This document shows, piece by piece, positions 1-11,615 of a stretch of DNA of 64,000 nt. Below the pieces are notes generated by a model, which ran no database searches, was not told the origin of the DNA, and saw only the letters and a program-made list of their open reading frames with translations. Positions within the stretch are counted from its first letter, which is position 1. Each line of letters starts with the position of its first letter. The stretch spans positions 46,374,910 through 46,438,909 of the forward strand of contig NC_080067.1 in the NCBI RefSeq assembly GCF_949987535.1, given 5' to 3'. A program made the translations under genes and the position numbers. The stretch comes from Balaenoptera acutorostrata (lineage: Eukaryota; Chordata; Mammalia; Artiodactyla; Balaenopteridae).

Positions 1-186
1 TGAGATATAGGAAGTTGGTTAAGAATTTAATAGTTTTTTAAAGGTTTACATAATTTCTTCATAAGTGTACTTTCTACACCCAGAATAGTCTACTTAATTT
101 AAAAAATAAAATTTTAGTTTTAATAAAAATAAAACATGTATATTTTATGCCTTAGCATATATAGCTCTTTTAAAACTCAACTTGCT

Positions 187-381
187 GGGACTTCCCTGGT
201 GGTCCAGTGGCTGGGACTCTGTGCTCCCAATGCAGGGGGCCGGGGTTCAATCCCTGGTCAGGGAATTAGATCCCACATGCTGCAACTAAGAGTTCGCAAA
301 CCGCAACTAAAGATCCTGCATGTCCCAACGAGGATCCCGTGTGCCACGGCTAAGACCCGGCGCAGCCAAATAAATAAATAA

Positions 382-387
<6 letters not shown>
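187..387 (+). mobile_element. CHR-type SINE (tRNA-Glu derived), divergent
   Basis: The tRNA-like head is visible from the CTTCCCTGGTGGTCCAGTGG start through a B-box-like GGTTCAATCCC. A tRNA-unrelated body follows, ending in an (AAAT)n tail. The tail runs directly into a pure TA microsatellite at about 388-412, which probably grew out of it. Several substitutions from the younger copies suggest an older insertion. No clean target-site duplication was found. Confidence 0.85.

Positions 388-412
<25 letters not shown>
388..412. repeat. (TA)n microsatellite at SINE tail
   Basis: Uninterrupted TA dinucleotides follow the (AAAT)n tail of the SINE just upstream and are followed by a T-run. Confidence 0.9.
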
Positions 413-425
<13 letters not shown>

Positions 426-429
426 GTTT

Positions 430-1115
430 AAAAAAAAATTAAAATCAACTTGCTAAGCACTGAGGGAAGCCTTTCAGTCTGGAGAGTTTATTCTTTAGCT
501 TTGAATATAGTCTTATATTGTTTCTTTGATAATTTCCTCTTTGCATATTTTCTGTTCTTTCTGGAATAAAGTCCTATAAGTCAGACTTTGAAACTTCTGG
601 ATTTTCTTCTAACCTATTATTGATCTTTTTACATTTTGGAAACCATGTTTTTAATTTTCAAGAGTTCTGTTTTTGTTTTTTGAGTGGCTTTTTAAATAGC
701 ATCCATTTCTTGTTTTATGGATGCAATATCTTTGCAAATCTCTATGGAAATATTAATTAGAACTTATTGAACATTTTCTTCTGTTCCCTGCATTACCTCT
801 GTTAAAGCTTTCTTAAAACCTTCTTACTTTTACCTTGGTCTTTCATTATATTAGAGGCATGTTATGTATTAAGTATGAAAACCTCTGTGCACTGAAAGCT
901 GACTGGGAACTCCATTTACATGAGTGAGGTTTGCCAACTGCCAGGCTGGCTATAGGTTAATTAAATGTTGAGTTAGGCATTATGAGGTGGAAACTCCCAA
1001 CTGTCAAAACATGAAGGTCTCTTCTCTGACATCATACAATTTCTTTAGAAAAGATTTTTTCTTTTTGGCCCAGGGTGTAACATCTCACTCTGAATTGTCA
1101 CCCAGCAGAGGTGTA

Positions 1116-1146
<31 letters not shown>

Positions 1147-1660
1147 TTTCTGTTCCTTATTCAGACTTTCAGTTAACCCTCTGTTTTTAGTTGCTCACTT
1201 TGCCCCTTCCCTCTGTATCCTGTGTATCAGTACTCCAAGCCTCAGCTTTATCCTGCTGCATTAGTTACCATTCATCCTCTATCTATATTCCACGTTCCAG
1301 AATTTTGTTGAAATCTCTCACCCTCTGATGGACTCTCCTGCTCTAGATATGAGTGTATATGTTCTTTTTATTCCTTTACCATCATTTTGGTGGAGTCTTG
1401 AGAAGGAGAGGAGATAAATATATGTATTCATTTGCCACCTTTAATCAGACTGCTTAATTTTAAAAGTGTTTGTGTTACAAACTTCCCCCTCCTGTAAATT
1501 TGGTCTTGTGAATGGTGTAAATTTTCTATCTAGAAGATTAAAGAAGTGATTCTCTATATGATTATGGGAGAGGTTCAGATAACTTTGGATGGTTTAAAGT
1601 TTCCTATTGAGTAATCTGGAAAGTACTAAAGATACTGCTTAGGGCAGTGTGAGGTAAACT
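430..1660. other. Non-coding upstream region of ARL14, no gene seen
   Basis: AT-rich sequence with stops in all frames over most of its length. It contains the TG microsatellite at about 1111-1146. Nothing else could be assigned. Its position within 2 kb of the ARL14 start makes it the likely home of that gene's promoter, but no convincing TATA box or CpG-rich core was seen. Confidence 0.4.
1111..1146. repeat. (TG)n microsatellite
   Basis: Run of GT dinucleotides interrupted by single GTAT units, about 1 kb upstream of ARL14. It is a candidate length-variable marker, and alternating purine-pyrimidine sequence of this kind can adopt Z-DNA. Confidence 0.9.
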
Positions 1661-2163
1661 CTCTCTTCATGGCTTCAGAAGTCTGGTTACTTATTTACAA
1701 CTGGGATAAGATAAATAGTCAAATAACTAGAGAATTTCTACAAACCATTCATAAAGTTAAGTTTTTATCCCACTACCAAACCATGTTCCCGTGCATATCC
1801 AAACCTTTGATTACCCTAGACTTCCAACATCTGGAAGAGAACAAGCTGCAGTATCACACAGGCAGGCCCCTCCTAAGTCCTACTCACTCACAAAGAATTT
1901 CCCCTTTGAGCTTCTATGACACTGGCTGGTTACTCACATCGCAGATTCCTCAGGATTGGTTGGGACTGCAAATGAAACACTGTTTGCCCATAATCACGTT
2001 GATAAGCTACAACATAAATGCACGCAAGTTCCTATTCTTAGATTATAACATGAAGCATTTGCTCTCTTCTTTCCTCTTAACATTTTCATGCAAGACCTGG
2101 AGAGGAAACACTGGCTCCAGCCAAAAGAAAAGGTCTTCAAAGAAAAAAAAAAAAAAGCCTAAA

Positions 2164-2742
2164 ATGGGCCTATTGAATTCTAAAAACCCCAAAGCCAAGC
2201 AAGCCCGAATTCTTCTTCTGGGACTTGACGCTGCTGGGAAGTCTACTCTCCTTTACAAATTAAAGTTTGCTAAGGATATTGTGACCAACCCAACAGTAGG
2301 TTTCAACGTGGAGATGATTGAGCTGGAAAAGGGTGTTCCACTTACGGTCTGGGATGTTGGAGGACAGGAAAAAATGAGAACTGTGTGGGGCCTCTACTGT
2401 GAGAACACCGATGGGCTGGTATATGTTGTGGACAGTACAGATACACAGCGACTGGAAGACTCCAGGAGAGAGTTTGAGCAGATTTTGAAGAATGAGCACA
2501 TTAAAAATGTGCCTGTTATCCTGTTAGCCAACAAACAAGACGTGCCTGGTGCTCTGAGTGCCGAGGACATCACCAGAATGTTCAAAGTGAAGCAACTCTG
2601 CAGTGACCGGAACTGGTACGTGCAGCCCTGCTGTGCTGTCACCGGGGATGGGTTGATGGAGGGGTTCCGGAAGTTAACTGGATTTGTGGAAAGCCACATG
2701 AAATCAAGAGGAGACATATTAGCATTCTTCAAGCAGAACTGA
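2164..2742 (+). CDS. ARL14: ADP-ribosylation factor-like GTPase 14
   Basis: Single-exon small GTPase of the ARF/ARL family, 192 codons, the usual length for ARL14. Visible motifs: Gly2 with Ser6 (N-myristoylation context, residues 1-6), P-loop GLDAAGKST (residues 20-28), switch 1 PTVGF (43-47), WDVGGQEK (63-70; G3 with the catalytic-region Gln68), NKQD guanine-specificity motif (123-126), and the C-A-x-T-G G5 motif near residues 157-161. All key residues are intact, so the protein should bind GTP and associate with membranes. In human cells ARL14 is known to sit on MHC class II vesicles and to recruit MYO1E through ARL14EP; that is family knowledge. I chose this start, not the in-frame ATG at 1669, because it gives the conserved family length, supplies Gly2, and has a strong Kozak context (A at -3, G at +4). 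No intron is seen. Identity rests on strong residue-level similarity to mammalian ARL14. Confidence 0.96.
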   Translation: MGLLNSKNPKAKQARILLLGLDAAGKSTLLYKLKFAKDIVTNPTVGFNVEMIELEKGVPLTVWDVGGQEKMRTVWGLYCENTDGLVYVVDSTDTQRLEDSRREFEQILKNEHIKNVPVILLANKQDVPGALSAEDITRMFKVKQLCSDRNWYVQPCCAVTGDGLMEGFRKLTGFVESHMKSRGDILAFFKQN

Positions 2743-3005
2743 GGTCCAAGTGGGGAAAGAGATGCTGATGAAGTTGAAAGGGTAATTTTTTCTCCAGGCC
2801 AAGTGAGAAAAGCAAGTTGCCGAGTTGGCAAACTTTTCCTGAAATGTTATTTCACCTAAATTCCATTAAACAACTCAGAATAATATCTAGAAAATATTAT
2901 TTGGGGTCAGGCACTTTAGCAAACTATGTAGTAATGATAATTGAGAATGAAAATTTTACAATTTTGTGCATGCTGGATGATTCAGAATAATCATATTTGA
3001 GACCA

Positions 3006-3086
3006 AATAAATTCTTGCCTTATTATTTTTATATGACTACTAGAACAAAGTTTAAGTAATAGAGTCAGAATTCTTCTGCTAATAAA
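3006..3086 (+). promoter_or_regulatory. Candidate ARL14 polyadenylation signals
   Basis: Two AATAAA hexamers, at 3006-3011 and 3081-3086, lie 264 and 339 nt past the ARL14 stop codon on the same strand. They would give a 3' UTR of roughly 0.3-0.36 kb. Which one is used cannot be told from sequence alone. Confidence 0.55.
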
Positions 3087-4159
3087 GTCAGAATTCTTTC
3101 AGACTGTTTCCAGCTGTTACAGGTATTGAACTTCCACCATGCTCCTGTGTAATAGCTGGGTGGTATAAAAAAACGAACTTTAAATTATGAAGAGGAAAAT
3201 GTTTGATGTTAATATTTTGTAAATCCCTATCACCTAAATTAAGGGTTTTTGTTTTTGTTTTTGTTTTTTTCTGCATTCCTGCTAGCTTTTTGAAATCTAT
3301 TGCTAGGAACTTCTTACAATGAGTCAAATAATGAACTCTATGCTGTTAATTGCCCAGAGGTTGTGTTCTCCTATAGGGAGCAGAAGTTTGTATCTTAAAG
3401 CTCTGGGATCAGGGTAGCACCTTAGATATTAGGGCAAGGTCTGGGCTTATCGCTCAGCTGGACGCTGCAATCCCAAGACCGGCTTCAGTAAAATTCAATA
3501 TAACAGTTATTACTTGGGAACATATGTACAGCTCACTGTACTGATCAAACAGGAACCAGAGCCAGACTTTGCTCTCAGACACCTGGCAATTCACAGGGGA
3601 AACAACACAAAGCCAGTAGCTAGAACAGGGGAATAAGTACTAAGTGCTATAACAGGAGAAACTCTTTCTGACCTGGAGAAATAAGAAGTGCTTCGTGCAG
3701 GAGGTGGTGTTTAAGAGAGTCCCCAACTCCTGGGGACCCCACTGAAGATGCAGGTTAGTCAGTGGAAGTTCCCATCACCAGGAGACTCTCCAGAGACACT
3801 GTGGGGGGAGGCGAGGAGGGGAGAAGGAACTGGAGATTGAATTGCAATTCCCCTGAGAGGCTCAGAATGCCAGGGGGGCCCTGGTACTAACAGAAGACAC
3901 TCTTTCCTCCTAGCCCACCTCCAACAAGGCTCATCTGGGCTAGAAGCAGGCCCCAAAACCCCACTACACACCCTGGTACTCCAAATCTTAAGGTCACAGA
4001 GAAAAATAAAGGTATAGTAAAGCAAGGTTGCCAGCCCCTGGATTCCTCCATAGTTTTCTTCTCTCACCTTAGCCATGATTTGTTGTTCAGCAATAAATCC
4101 TTCTGTGCTACATGCTAGGGATTCAAATAATAAAGTAGGCATATAGTTAATTATAGTTT

Positions 4160-4409
4160 CCATTGGTTGAATACCGTGTGTGCCAGGAATTGTGTTAAAT
4201 GCTTTCATACATCTTTTCATTTAATGTTCACAACTGCCCTGAGATAAATAGGCATAATTATCTCAATTTTACAGATGAGAGTACTGAGACTAAACAAAGT
4301 TAAACAACAGTAACAACCGCAGAAAACTATTTAGTATTTTAAGTGAGGAGTGGCAGAGCCAAGATTCAAACTCAGGTGTCTGACTTCAAGTCCTGTGCTG
4401 TTAATTGCC
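4160..4409 (-). repeat. MIR-type ancient SINE remnant
   Basis: The plus strand reads like the reverse complement of MIR: an ATTTTACAGATGAG-type segment followed by GTGGCAGAGCCAAGATTCAAACTCAGG and CTGACTTCAAGTCCTGTGCT-like segments. It is diverged and is followed directly by the target site of a CHR SINE. Confidence 0.65.
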
Positions 4410-4422
4410 ATGATATTGTTTT

Positions 4423-4740
4423 TTTTTTTTTAAAGGTTTTTTTTTTTTATTAATTAATTAATTTATTTTTTATTTTATGGCTGTGTTGGGTCTTCGTTTC
4501 TGTGCGAGGGCTTTCTCTAGTTGTGGCAAGCGGGGGCCATTCTTCATCACGGTGCACGGGCCTCTCACTATCGCGGCCTCTCCTGTTGCGGAGCACAGGC
4601 TCCAGATGCGCAGGCTCAGCAATTGTGGCTCACGGGCGAGTTGCTCCACGGCATGTGGGATCTTCCCAGGCCAGGGCTCGAACCTGTGTCCCCTGCATTG
4701 GCAGGCAGATTCTCAACCACTGAGCCACCAGGGAAGCCCG
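4423..4740 (-). mobile_element. CHR-2-type SINE with 13-bp TSD
   Basis: Full-length minus-strand copy. The left side is the T-rich complement of the A-rich tail; the right end is the tRNA-like 5' head (…ccaccagggaagccc). It is flanked by matching 13-bp duplications, atgatattgtttt, at 4410-4422 and 4741-4753. The small ORFs over it (4477-4761) are SINE sequence and not genes. Confidence 0.95.
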
Positions 4741-4813
4741 ATGATATTGTTTTATAAATAAGGTATGGCCTCTGTCTTCAATGAGCTCAATTAAGAATAA
4801 ATTCAAGCTAAAT

Positions 4814-5425
4814 ATTACTCAGCCATAAAAAAGAATAAAATAATGCCATTTGCAGCAACATGGATGGACCTGGAGATGATCATACTAAGTGAAGTAAGTC
4901 AGACATAGTCAAATATCATATGATATCACTTATATGTGGAATCTAAAAGAAAAAAAATGACACAAATGAACTTATATACAAAACAGAAATAGACCCACAG
5001 ACATAGAAAACACACTTACGGTTACCAAAAGGGAAAAGGGGTGGGGGAGGGATAAATTAGGAGTTTGGGATTAACATACATACACTATTATATATAAAAC
5101 AGATAACCAACAAGGACCTACTGTATAGCACAGGGAACTATACTCAGTATTTTGTAATAACCTAAAAGGGAAAAGAATCTGAAAAAAAAAAAAGATATGG
5201 GTGGTGATGGAGGGATGAATTGGGAGATTGGGATTGACATATATACACTAATATGTATAAAATAGATAATTAATAAGAACCTGCTGTATTAAAAAACCAT
5301 CAAAAAAAACCAAAATATATATATATATATGTATAACTGAATCACTTTGCTGTACACCTGAAACTAACACAACATTGTAAAACAGCTATACTTCAATAAA
5401 AATAAATTTTAAAAAATTAAAAAAA
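4814..5425 (+). mobile_element. 5'-truncated L1 3' end, internally duplicated
   Basis: It starts in the last codons of ORF2 (…tattactcagccataaaa) and runs through the 3' UTR to an A-rich tail. An 18-bp direct repeat at 4796-4813 and 5426-5443 (17 of 18 identical) marks the insertion. A 3' UTR segment appears twice (about 5060-5130 and 5228-5290), the second followed by an A-rich stretch. This suggests a second short L1 tail inserted inside the first. Confidence 0.85.
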
Positions 5426-5443
5426 AATAAATCCAAGCTAAAT

Positions 5444-6203
5444 TAAAAATAGAACTACCATATGGTCCTGCAATCCCACTTCTGGGTGTAGCTCCAAAGG
5501 AAATGAAATCACTACCTTGAAGAGATATCTGCACTCCCATGTTCATTACAACATTATTCACAATAGCCAAGACATGGAAACAATGTAAGTGTCCACTGAT
5601 GAATGAATGGATAGAGAAAATGTGGTATATATATATACAGTGGAATATTATTCAGCCACGAAAAGAAAGAAATCCTGACATTTGTGATAACATGGATGAA
5701 CCTGGAGTTTGGCATTATGCTAAGTGAAACAAGTCAGACAGAGAAAGACAAGTACTGTATGATCTTACTTATATGTGGAATCTAAAAAAGCTAAACTCAT
5801 AGAAACAGAAAGTAGATTGGTGGTTGCCAAGGGGGGGTGGTGGTGGTGGTGTGATGGGGGAGGTTGGTAAAAGGGTACAAACTTTCAATTATAAGATGAA
5901 TAAGTTCTGAGAATCTAATGTACATCATGGTGACTATAGTTAATAATACTGTATTATATACTTGAAATTTGCCAAGAGAGTAAACCTTAAACGTTCTATC
6001 AACACCAAAAAAAAAAAAAAAAGTAACTATGTGAGGTGATGGAGAATGTGTTAATTAACTTGATTGTGGGAATACTTTCACAGCGTATATGATATCAAAT
6101 CATCATGCTGTGTACTTTAATATATTATTATATACATATTAGAAAATATATTACAATTTTATTTGTTAATTATACTTCAATAAAGCTGGGGGGAAAAAGA
6201 ATA
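5444..6203 (+). mobile_element. Older L1 3' end (ORF2 C-terminus and 3' UTR)
   Basis: Residual ORF2 coding appears as the ORF at 5539-5727, with the recognisable [15 protein letters not shown] and [12 protein letters not shown] segments. It is followed by a diverged 3' UTR ending near the ATACTTCAATAAAGC motif. It contains a GGT/GGTGG purine-rich patch near 5829-5860. It is more diverged than the L1 directly upstream. Confidence 0.8.
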
Positions 6204-6224
6204 AATTTAGGCCAACATATACTG

Positions 6225-6229
<5 letters not shown>

Positions 6230-6262
<33 letters not shown>

Positions 6263-6555
6263 GAAGGATTTATTTATTTATTTATTTATTTATGGCTGTG
6301 TTGGGTCTTCGTTTCTGCGCGAGGGCTTTCTCTAGTTGTGGCGAGCGGGGGCCACTCTTCATCGCGGTGCGCGGGCCTCTCACTGTCGCGGCCTCTCTTG
6401 CTGCGGATCACAGGCTCCAGACGCGCAGGCTCAGTAGTTGTGGCTCACGGGCCCATTTGCTCCGCGGCATGTGGGATCCTCCCAGACCAGGGCTCGAACC
6501 CATGTCCGCTGCACTGGCAGGCAGACTCTCAACCACTGCGCCACCAGGGAAGCCC
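6230..6555 (-). mobile_element. CHR-2-type SINE with 12-bp TSD
   Basis: Minus-strand full-length copy with a long T-run (tail complement) at the left and the tRNA head at the right. Perfect flanking duplications tatactgctttt lie at 6218-6229 and 6556-6567. Low divergence from the other CHR copies here suggests a fairly recent insertion. Confidence 0.95.
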
Positions 6556-6827
6556 TATACTGCTTTTATAGTAAGAAATTTCTTTGAAAAACAAGCTAGG
6601 CAGAATGAATTAAGTGCAGTAACAGATATAAGAAACATGCTGAAAGACTGTGGCAAAAAGAGTTTCTGATTTCAGGAAGATCTCAGGGGAGTGGCAATGT
6701 TAAATGCTTCATAGTAGAGTTTTTCCTAAATTTCATGAGATTATTAAAACTGCAAATATGCATCTTTTTAAAAAAATGCATCGTCCCTTAACATTTTCCC
6801 TACTTGATTTTTAAAAAACCTTCCTAG

Positions 6828-7246
6828 GACCTTGAAGGCATTATGTTAAGTGAAGTAAATCAGACAGAGAAAGATAAATACTGTATGATCTCATATGTGA
6901 AACTTAGAAAAGCAAAAAACAAAAGCTAAACGCATAAAAAAGAGATCAGACTTGTGGTTACCAAAGGCAGAGAATGAGGCAAGGGGGAATTGCGGAAAGG
7001 TAGTCAAGAGGTACAAATGTTAAGAGGGTCCTAAAAGTTTGCATCACAAGAATTTGTTTCTTTTTCCTTTTCTTCTTCCTTTTCTGTCTATTGTATCTAT
7101 ATGAGATGATAGATAGATGATAGATGTTAGCTGAGCCATTGTGGTAATCATTCACACAATATATGTAAATCAAACTATCATGCTGTGTGCCTTAAATTTA
7201 CACAGTGATGTATGCCAATTATTTCTCAGTAAAACTGGCGGGGGAG
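6828..7246 (+). mobile_element. L1 3' end fragment, old
   Basis: Begins at the end of ORF2 (gcattatgttaagtgaagta) and continues through a diverged 3' UTR containing the GTGGTTACCAAAGGCAGAGAATG-like segment and an L1-like terminal AAACTGG segment. A short ATAGATGATAGATG-type repeat lies inside, near 7098-7122. Confidence 0.75.
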
Positions 7247-9488
7247 TAAAAAACAACCTTCTTAATAATCTTAAAATTAGGGGTCACTAGCTTATGTCTA
7301 TAGAAAATGTCAGAATAGAAAATGTATCTTGGTGTTCCTGACTATTTTGGTAGTCTGAATTAAGTCAAGCCCTTTGTGGCCCAGTCTTAGCATAATGTAA
7401 AATTCAGAGAAAACAGTCCCAAAAAATAATGAAAAGCAATTAAAATCTTTACTTCAGAAAACTGAGTGTGTGTGGTGAGCAGATACATCCTTAATGTAGA
7501 GCAAAACTTACAAGGTAGCTTTTTCCTATCTGTCATTTCAACATCTCTCCCCCATAAGCAGCTGTTCCTCAAAATCTCTACTAATATTCTCCAACAAACT
7601 TAAACACTCTCATGCTTTATCCCATTTCTTCCCTGGGATCCAATCTATCTTTCCTCAGTCATTTGCTTTCTTTTCAATGTAAATTTTACCAATCTTTCCT
7701 TTCTTAGGCATTTCCTTTCTGCTCTCCCAACATGCTCCTCTACACCCTCCGACACACACACACACAGACACACACACACATACACAGAGTACACTCTTCA
7801 TTCTGCTCTACCTAATTAAGGCCAGATTTAAAGGAAGGGAAAAAGGTTAGATGGACAACACCAAAATATTCCTTAGCAGGTGAGAGGAAAGAGGCTGTGA
7901 ATATGCATGCCTTGATATTTATTATTGTCATACATTTTATTCTCTGCTATCTATGTGTAGCACGGCAAAACATTTCTCCATGTAGCATGCTGCCATGGAT
8001 CTGTAGCAACCAAAATCACACTTCTGAAATGTTCCTTGGTTAAAGATTTAGAGACTGAAAGGTAAATACCAGTTAAATATTTCTATCTGATTTTCTAAGT
8101 ATTCCCAGGTGAAAAAAAATGCCTGCAGGGCCTAAGAATAAAGAATGGCAAATAAACAAAGCGGCAGCAGTGACTGATACATGTTAAAATTAATTTGTCA
8201 TTTTAAAAAGCTGAACGTTGTTATGTTCTGATGATGAACAAATTGGGTTCTGCCAAACCAAGGAAGACTGGGAATTTCAGATGGAGTGTCCTGAAGTGCT
8301 TGTCCCTCGTAGGTGGCACCAAGGGACAATCTGCAGAGGCATCAGTGTGTTGAGTATGTGGAGGAACAACCCAGGAAACATCACCTGTCAGGCTTCTGTA
8401 AGCCCTGCTTACAGGCTGGCCTGCTCTTATTTGCAGGAGCTCTCTCTCCAGAGAGAGAGACAGACAGACAGACAGAGACTAAGAAGCAGAAAGACAGAAG
8501 CCAGAGAGACCTCTCCTTTGGCAGGACTAATAGTATTTTAACGTATTATGGGATATAGTGTCCACCAGATTTTCAGCATAGTGTTAACTAGCAGTAGATT
8601 AGATTAGCACATTTTACCTTGAAAATACCACACAAATATAAAAGTTTGGATGATAACCATATGGGTAGTATTTTCACAAACATTATCTCATTCTGTTCTC
8701 ATGAAATCTTATGGGGAAGCATAACAAATATTATCAACACTATTTTAAAGAAATGAGGAACTGATTAAGCACTTACTGAACCTAGTCCTCCAATTTCCAA
8801 GATCTTTTTTAAACACCTCATGTATTATCATACAATGAATTTAACAATTTAAATTTAAGTTTTTACCATTAAATTTCTCTGATCTATTGCATTTGGTCCT
8901 CACTTTCAATTTAGTATATTTCCATTGTCTCTTCCTATTTTTCCATGACCTAGAGATTTCTGAAGAGTCCAGTCCAGATAATTTAAAGACTGTCCCACAA
9001 TCTGGATTTGTCTGATTGTTTCTTCGTGATTAAATTCGAGTTAAACATTTTCGGCAAGAATATTCCTTAGGTGTTGTTACAGTTCCCACTAAATCCATTA
9101 GGAGGCACATAGGGTAACACTGTCCCAATATTGATGACGCTCCATTTGATCACTTCCTTTACGATAGTGCCCACAAGATTTCCCCATGGTAAAAATATAA
9201 CTTTCCCCTCTGTTCTAAATAAGTAATTTGATATGGTAAGTATGATATTTTGAGATCATATGAACATTCTGTTCCCCCAAAGCCTTTCTCTTAATGGTTT
9301 TATCATACATTGATGATCCTTTCCTGAGTTATTACACTGGGAACTGCAAAATGGTGATTTGCTAAACCTGTTTTTCCTTGTACATTTATGAGCTGGCATT
9401 CATTTGTAAAAAAGAGCTTACTTTTTTTTTTAATCCCTCTTCTCCATAAGCAAGCAATCAATCTCCCCCTCCCCTTTCTCTCTCATTA
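7247..9488. other. Intergenic, no gene recognised
   Basis: Contains a CA microsatellite (about 7752-7786), a GACA/GA-rich patch (about 8447-8477), and a weak MIR-like stretch near 8660-8760 on the minus strand. Two overlapping ORFs near 8218-8558 show no recognisable domain and are probably chance. Confidence 0.4.
7752..7786. repeat. (CA)n microsatellite
   Basis: CA dinucleotide run with one GA interruption. Confidence 0.85.
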
Positions 9489-9560
9489 TAGACTCATAGA
9501 TACTTTTTAAACAGTAGATTGCATTTTGTATTTTAATCCACACAGATACTTTTTTCTTTA

Positions 9561-9911
9561 TAAATTTATTTATTTTATTTATTTATTTTTGGCTGCATTG
9601 GGTCTTCATTACTGTGCGCGGGCTTTTCTCTAGTTGGGGCGAGCGGGTGCTACTCTTAGTTGTGGCGCGGGCTTCTCATTGCGGTGGCTTCTCTTGTTGC
9701 AGAGCAACAAGGCTCTAGGCACGCAGGCTCAGTAGTTGTGGCACGCGGGCTCAGTAGTTGTAGCTCGTGGGCTCTAGAGCGCAGGCTCAGTAGTTGTGGC
9801 GTACAGGCTTAGTTGCTCCGCGGCATGTGGGATCTTCCTGGACCAGGGCTCGAACCCGTGTCCCCTACACTGGGAGGGGGATTCTTAACCACTGTGCCAC
9901 CAGGGAAGCCC
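9561..9911 (-). mobile_element. CHR-type SINE, longer central variant
   Basis: The minus-strand tRNA head is at the right end (…ccaccagggaagcc). The middle differs from the short CHR-2 copies: a GGCTCAGTAGTTGTGG-like unit recurs three times (about 9727-9800). A 20-bp perfect direct repeat lies at 9489-9508 and 9912-9931. The left copy is separated from the SINE tail by about 52 nt of extra sequence, which is treated as a finding. Confidence 0.9.
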
Positions 9912-9931
9912 TAGACTCATAGATACTTTTT

Positions 9932-11211
9932 GAATTCAAACTTTTATAATCCAGTGCTACTTAAACCGAGGTCCACAGATCAGCAGCAGCAACATCACCT
10001 GCAAGCTGCTTAGAAATGTAAATTCTCAAACCCAACCCCAGACCTATTTGTCAGAATATTTGGGGTGGGTGGGGTGGAGGTGTATGAAGTTAAGTTCCTG
10101 GAATTTGTGTTGTCACTGACACTGTTATGATCCATTTCTGTCCCAATTCTTTCTAATGCTCAAATTGTCCCAAATTTGCCCAGGAGAAGCTCTTTTAAGC
10201 CAGCTTCTGTATTCTGTTGACATGTCCCTATTTGTCTTTGAGTAATTCCTTGTTTGGGAGGACACTGAGTCATCCTGTACTTTCCCTACACAGCTGCCTC
10301 AGACCTGAAATTCACCATTTCTCCCAGGAGTCCTGGTGTCTTTCACTGGGGAATGGTATTTAGAAACTGAATAATGCTGTTAGCTGTGCTCACTGTTACT
10401 GGGGTGTCACTGCTTATAGGCCCATTCAATAGAAAAAGCAAGGGAATATATATATATACACACACACAACATGCTATATATATCTTTAAAAGCAAGGAAA
10501 TACCTATATATTTTTATATATATATTTAAAAATAATATTGATACCTCCAGATTGAATCAACACCATAGGATTTTTCCTTATCTTCCCCATTTTTATTTGT
10601 ATCCCTCTTCTCCTACAAAGAACTCTGGTTCTAAAAAGCATCAGTATAGTTACTCATTTGCCTTATGCTACAACACAACAAAATACTTCCAGAATCACTA
10701 TACCAAACTGCCATCTCTGAGAAACCCACTCAGGAAAGTTCAAGACTTCTTTTTAGTTCTTTCTGTTTTTATTCAGCACTGTGTTCAAAAGTTACTTTAA
10801 TTAATTTTTTCTGTGCCTATGTTATAAATATGATATTGATTTTGGTTGATTTTTGCTATTTGTATTCAATTTTAAGGTGTGACTCTTCTTTATCTTTTGA
10901 GTTAATACTAATTTTAATTTTCAAATTCATAGAATATTTACATGCCTCAGAAGGGAAAACTGTATGAAAAGGTATATTCAGAGAAGTCTGGCTCACATCC
11001 TAGCCTTTCCCACCTGTGCCTAACCTGTAACTATTTTCATTAGTTTCTGATTTATCCTTCTTTTGTTTTCTCATTGCAAAACTAATCAAATACATATAAT
11101 TACATTCTCATTTTCTCCTATTTCTTATACAAAATGCCACATTTTATATACAGAGAAGAAATAATTTTAAAATAGAGATTTTCTACCAACTCGTTATTAC
11201 ATTAAAGAGGA
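9932..11211. other. Intergenic AT-rich stretch, no gene recognised
   Basis: Contains a short TA/CA tract near 10447-10485. The overlapping ORFs at 10471-10967 are AT-rich, with no family resemblance. Confidence 0.4.
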
Positions 11212-11355
11212 GGGACTTCCCTGGTAGTCCAGCGGTTAAGACTCCACACTTCCAATGCAGAGAATGCAGGTTTGATCCCTGGTCAGGGAACTAAGATCCC
11301 ATCTGCCACGCAGTGCAGCCCAAAAATAAATAAATAAATAATAAATTTTTGAAAA
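11212..11355 (+). mobile_element. Short CHR-1-like tRNA-Glu SINE
   Basis: Plus-strand gggacttccctggtagtcc start, a B-box-like GGTTTGATCCC, then a short body ending GTGCAGCCCAAAAATAAATA. It lacks the long CHR-2 3' body. Diverged; no clear TSD. Confidence 0.85.
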
Positions 11356-11615
11356 AAAGAAGAGGAAAGCCTCCTTAGTACAACAAACTGATTCTCATAA
11401 TTCCCTCCTCAAGTTATACATAAGTGGCATTGTACTTCTAAATCAGGTTGGATTTTCTTTCACTTTAAAGCATTTTTTAAGGCATCTGTCCACTCTAGTT
11501 CAATGTACCTACTATTAATGGGAAACATGAGAGACTGGTGACAGCAAGATGCAATCCTCTGTTTACCATGGGATAACCTCCATTATCTACATAGTTACAT
11601 TTCTGTTACTGTTTT

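Noticed and set aside
2394..2831. 145-codon antisense ORF over ARL14
   Set aside because: It is a shadow of the conserved ARL14 coding strand.
8218..8558. Overlapping ORFs of 107 and 81 codons
   Set aside because: No recognised domain. Both read through the same GA/CAGA simple repeat in different frames, so neither is supported.
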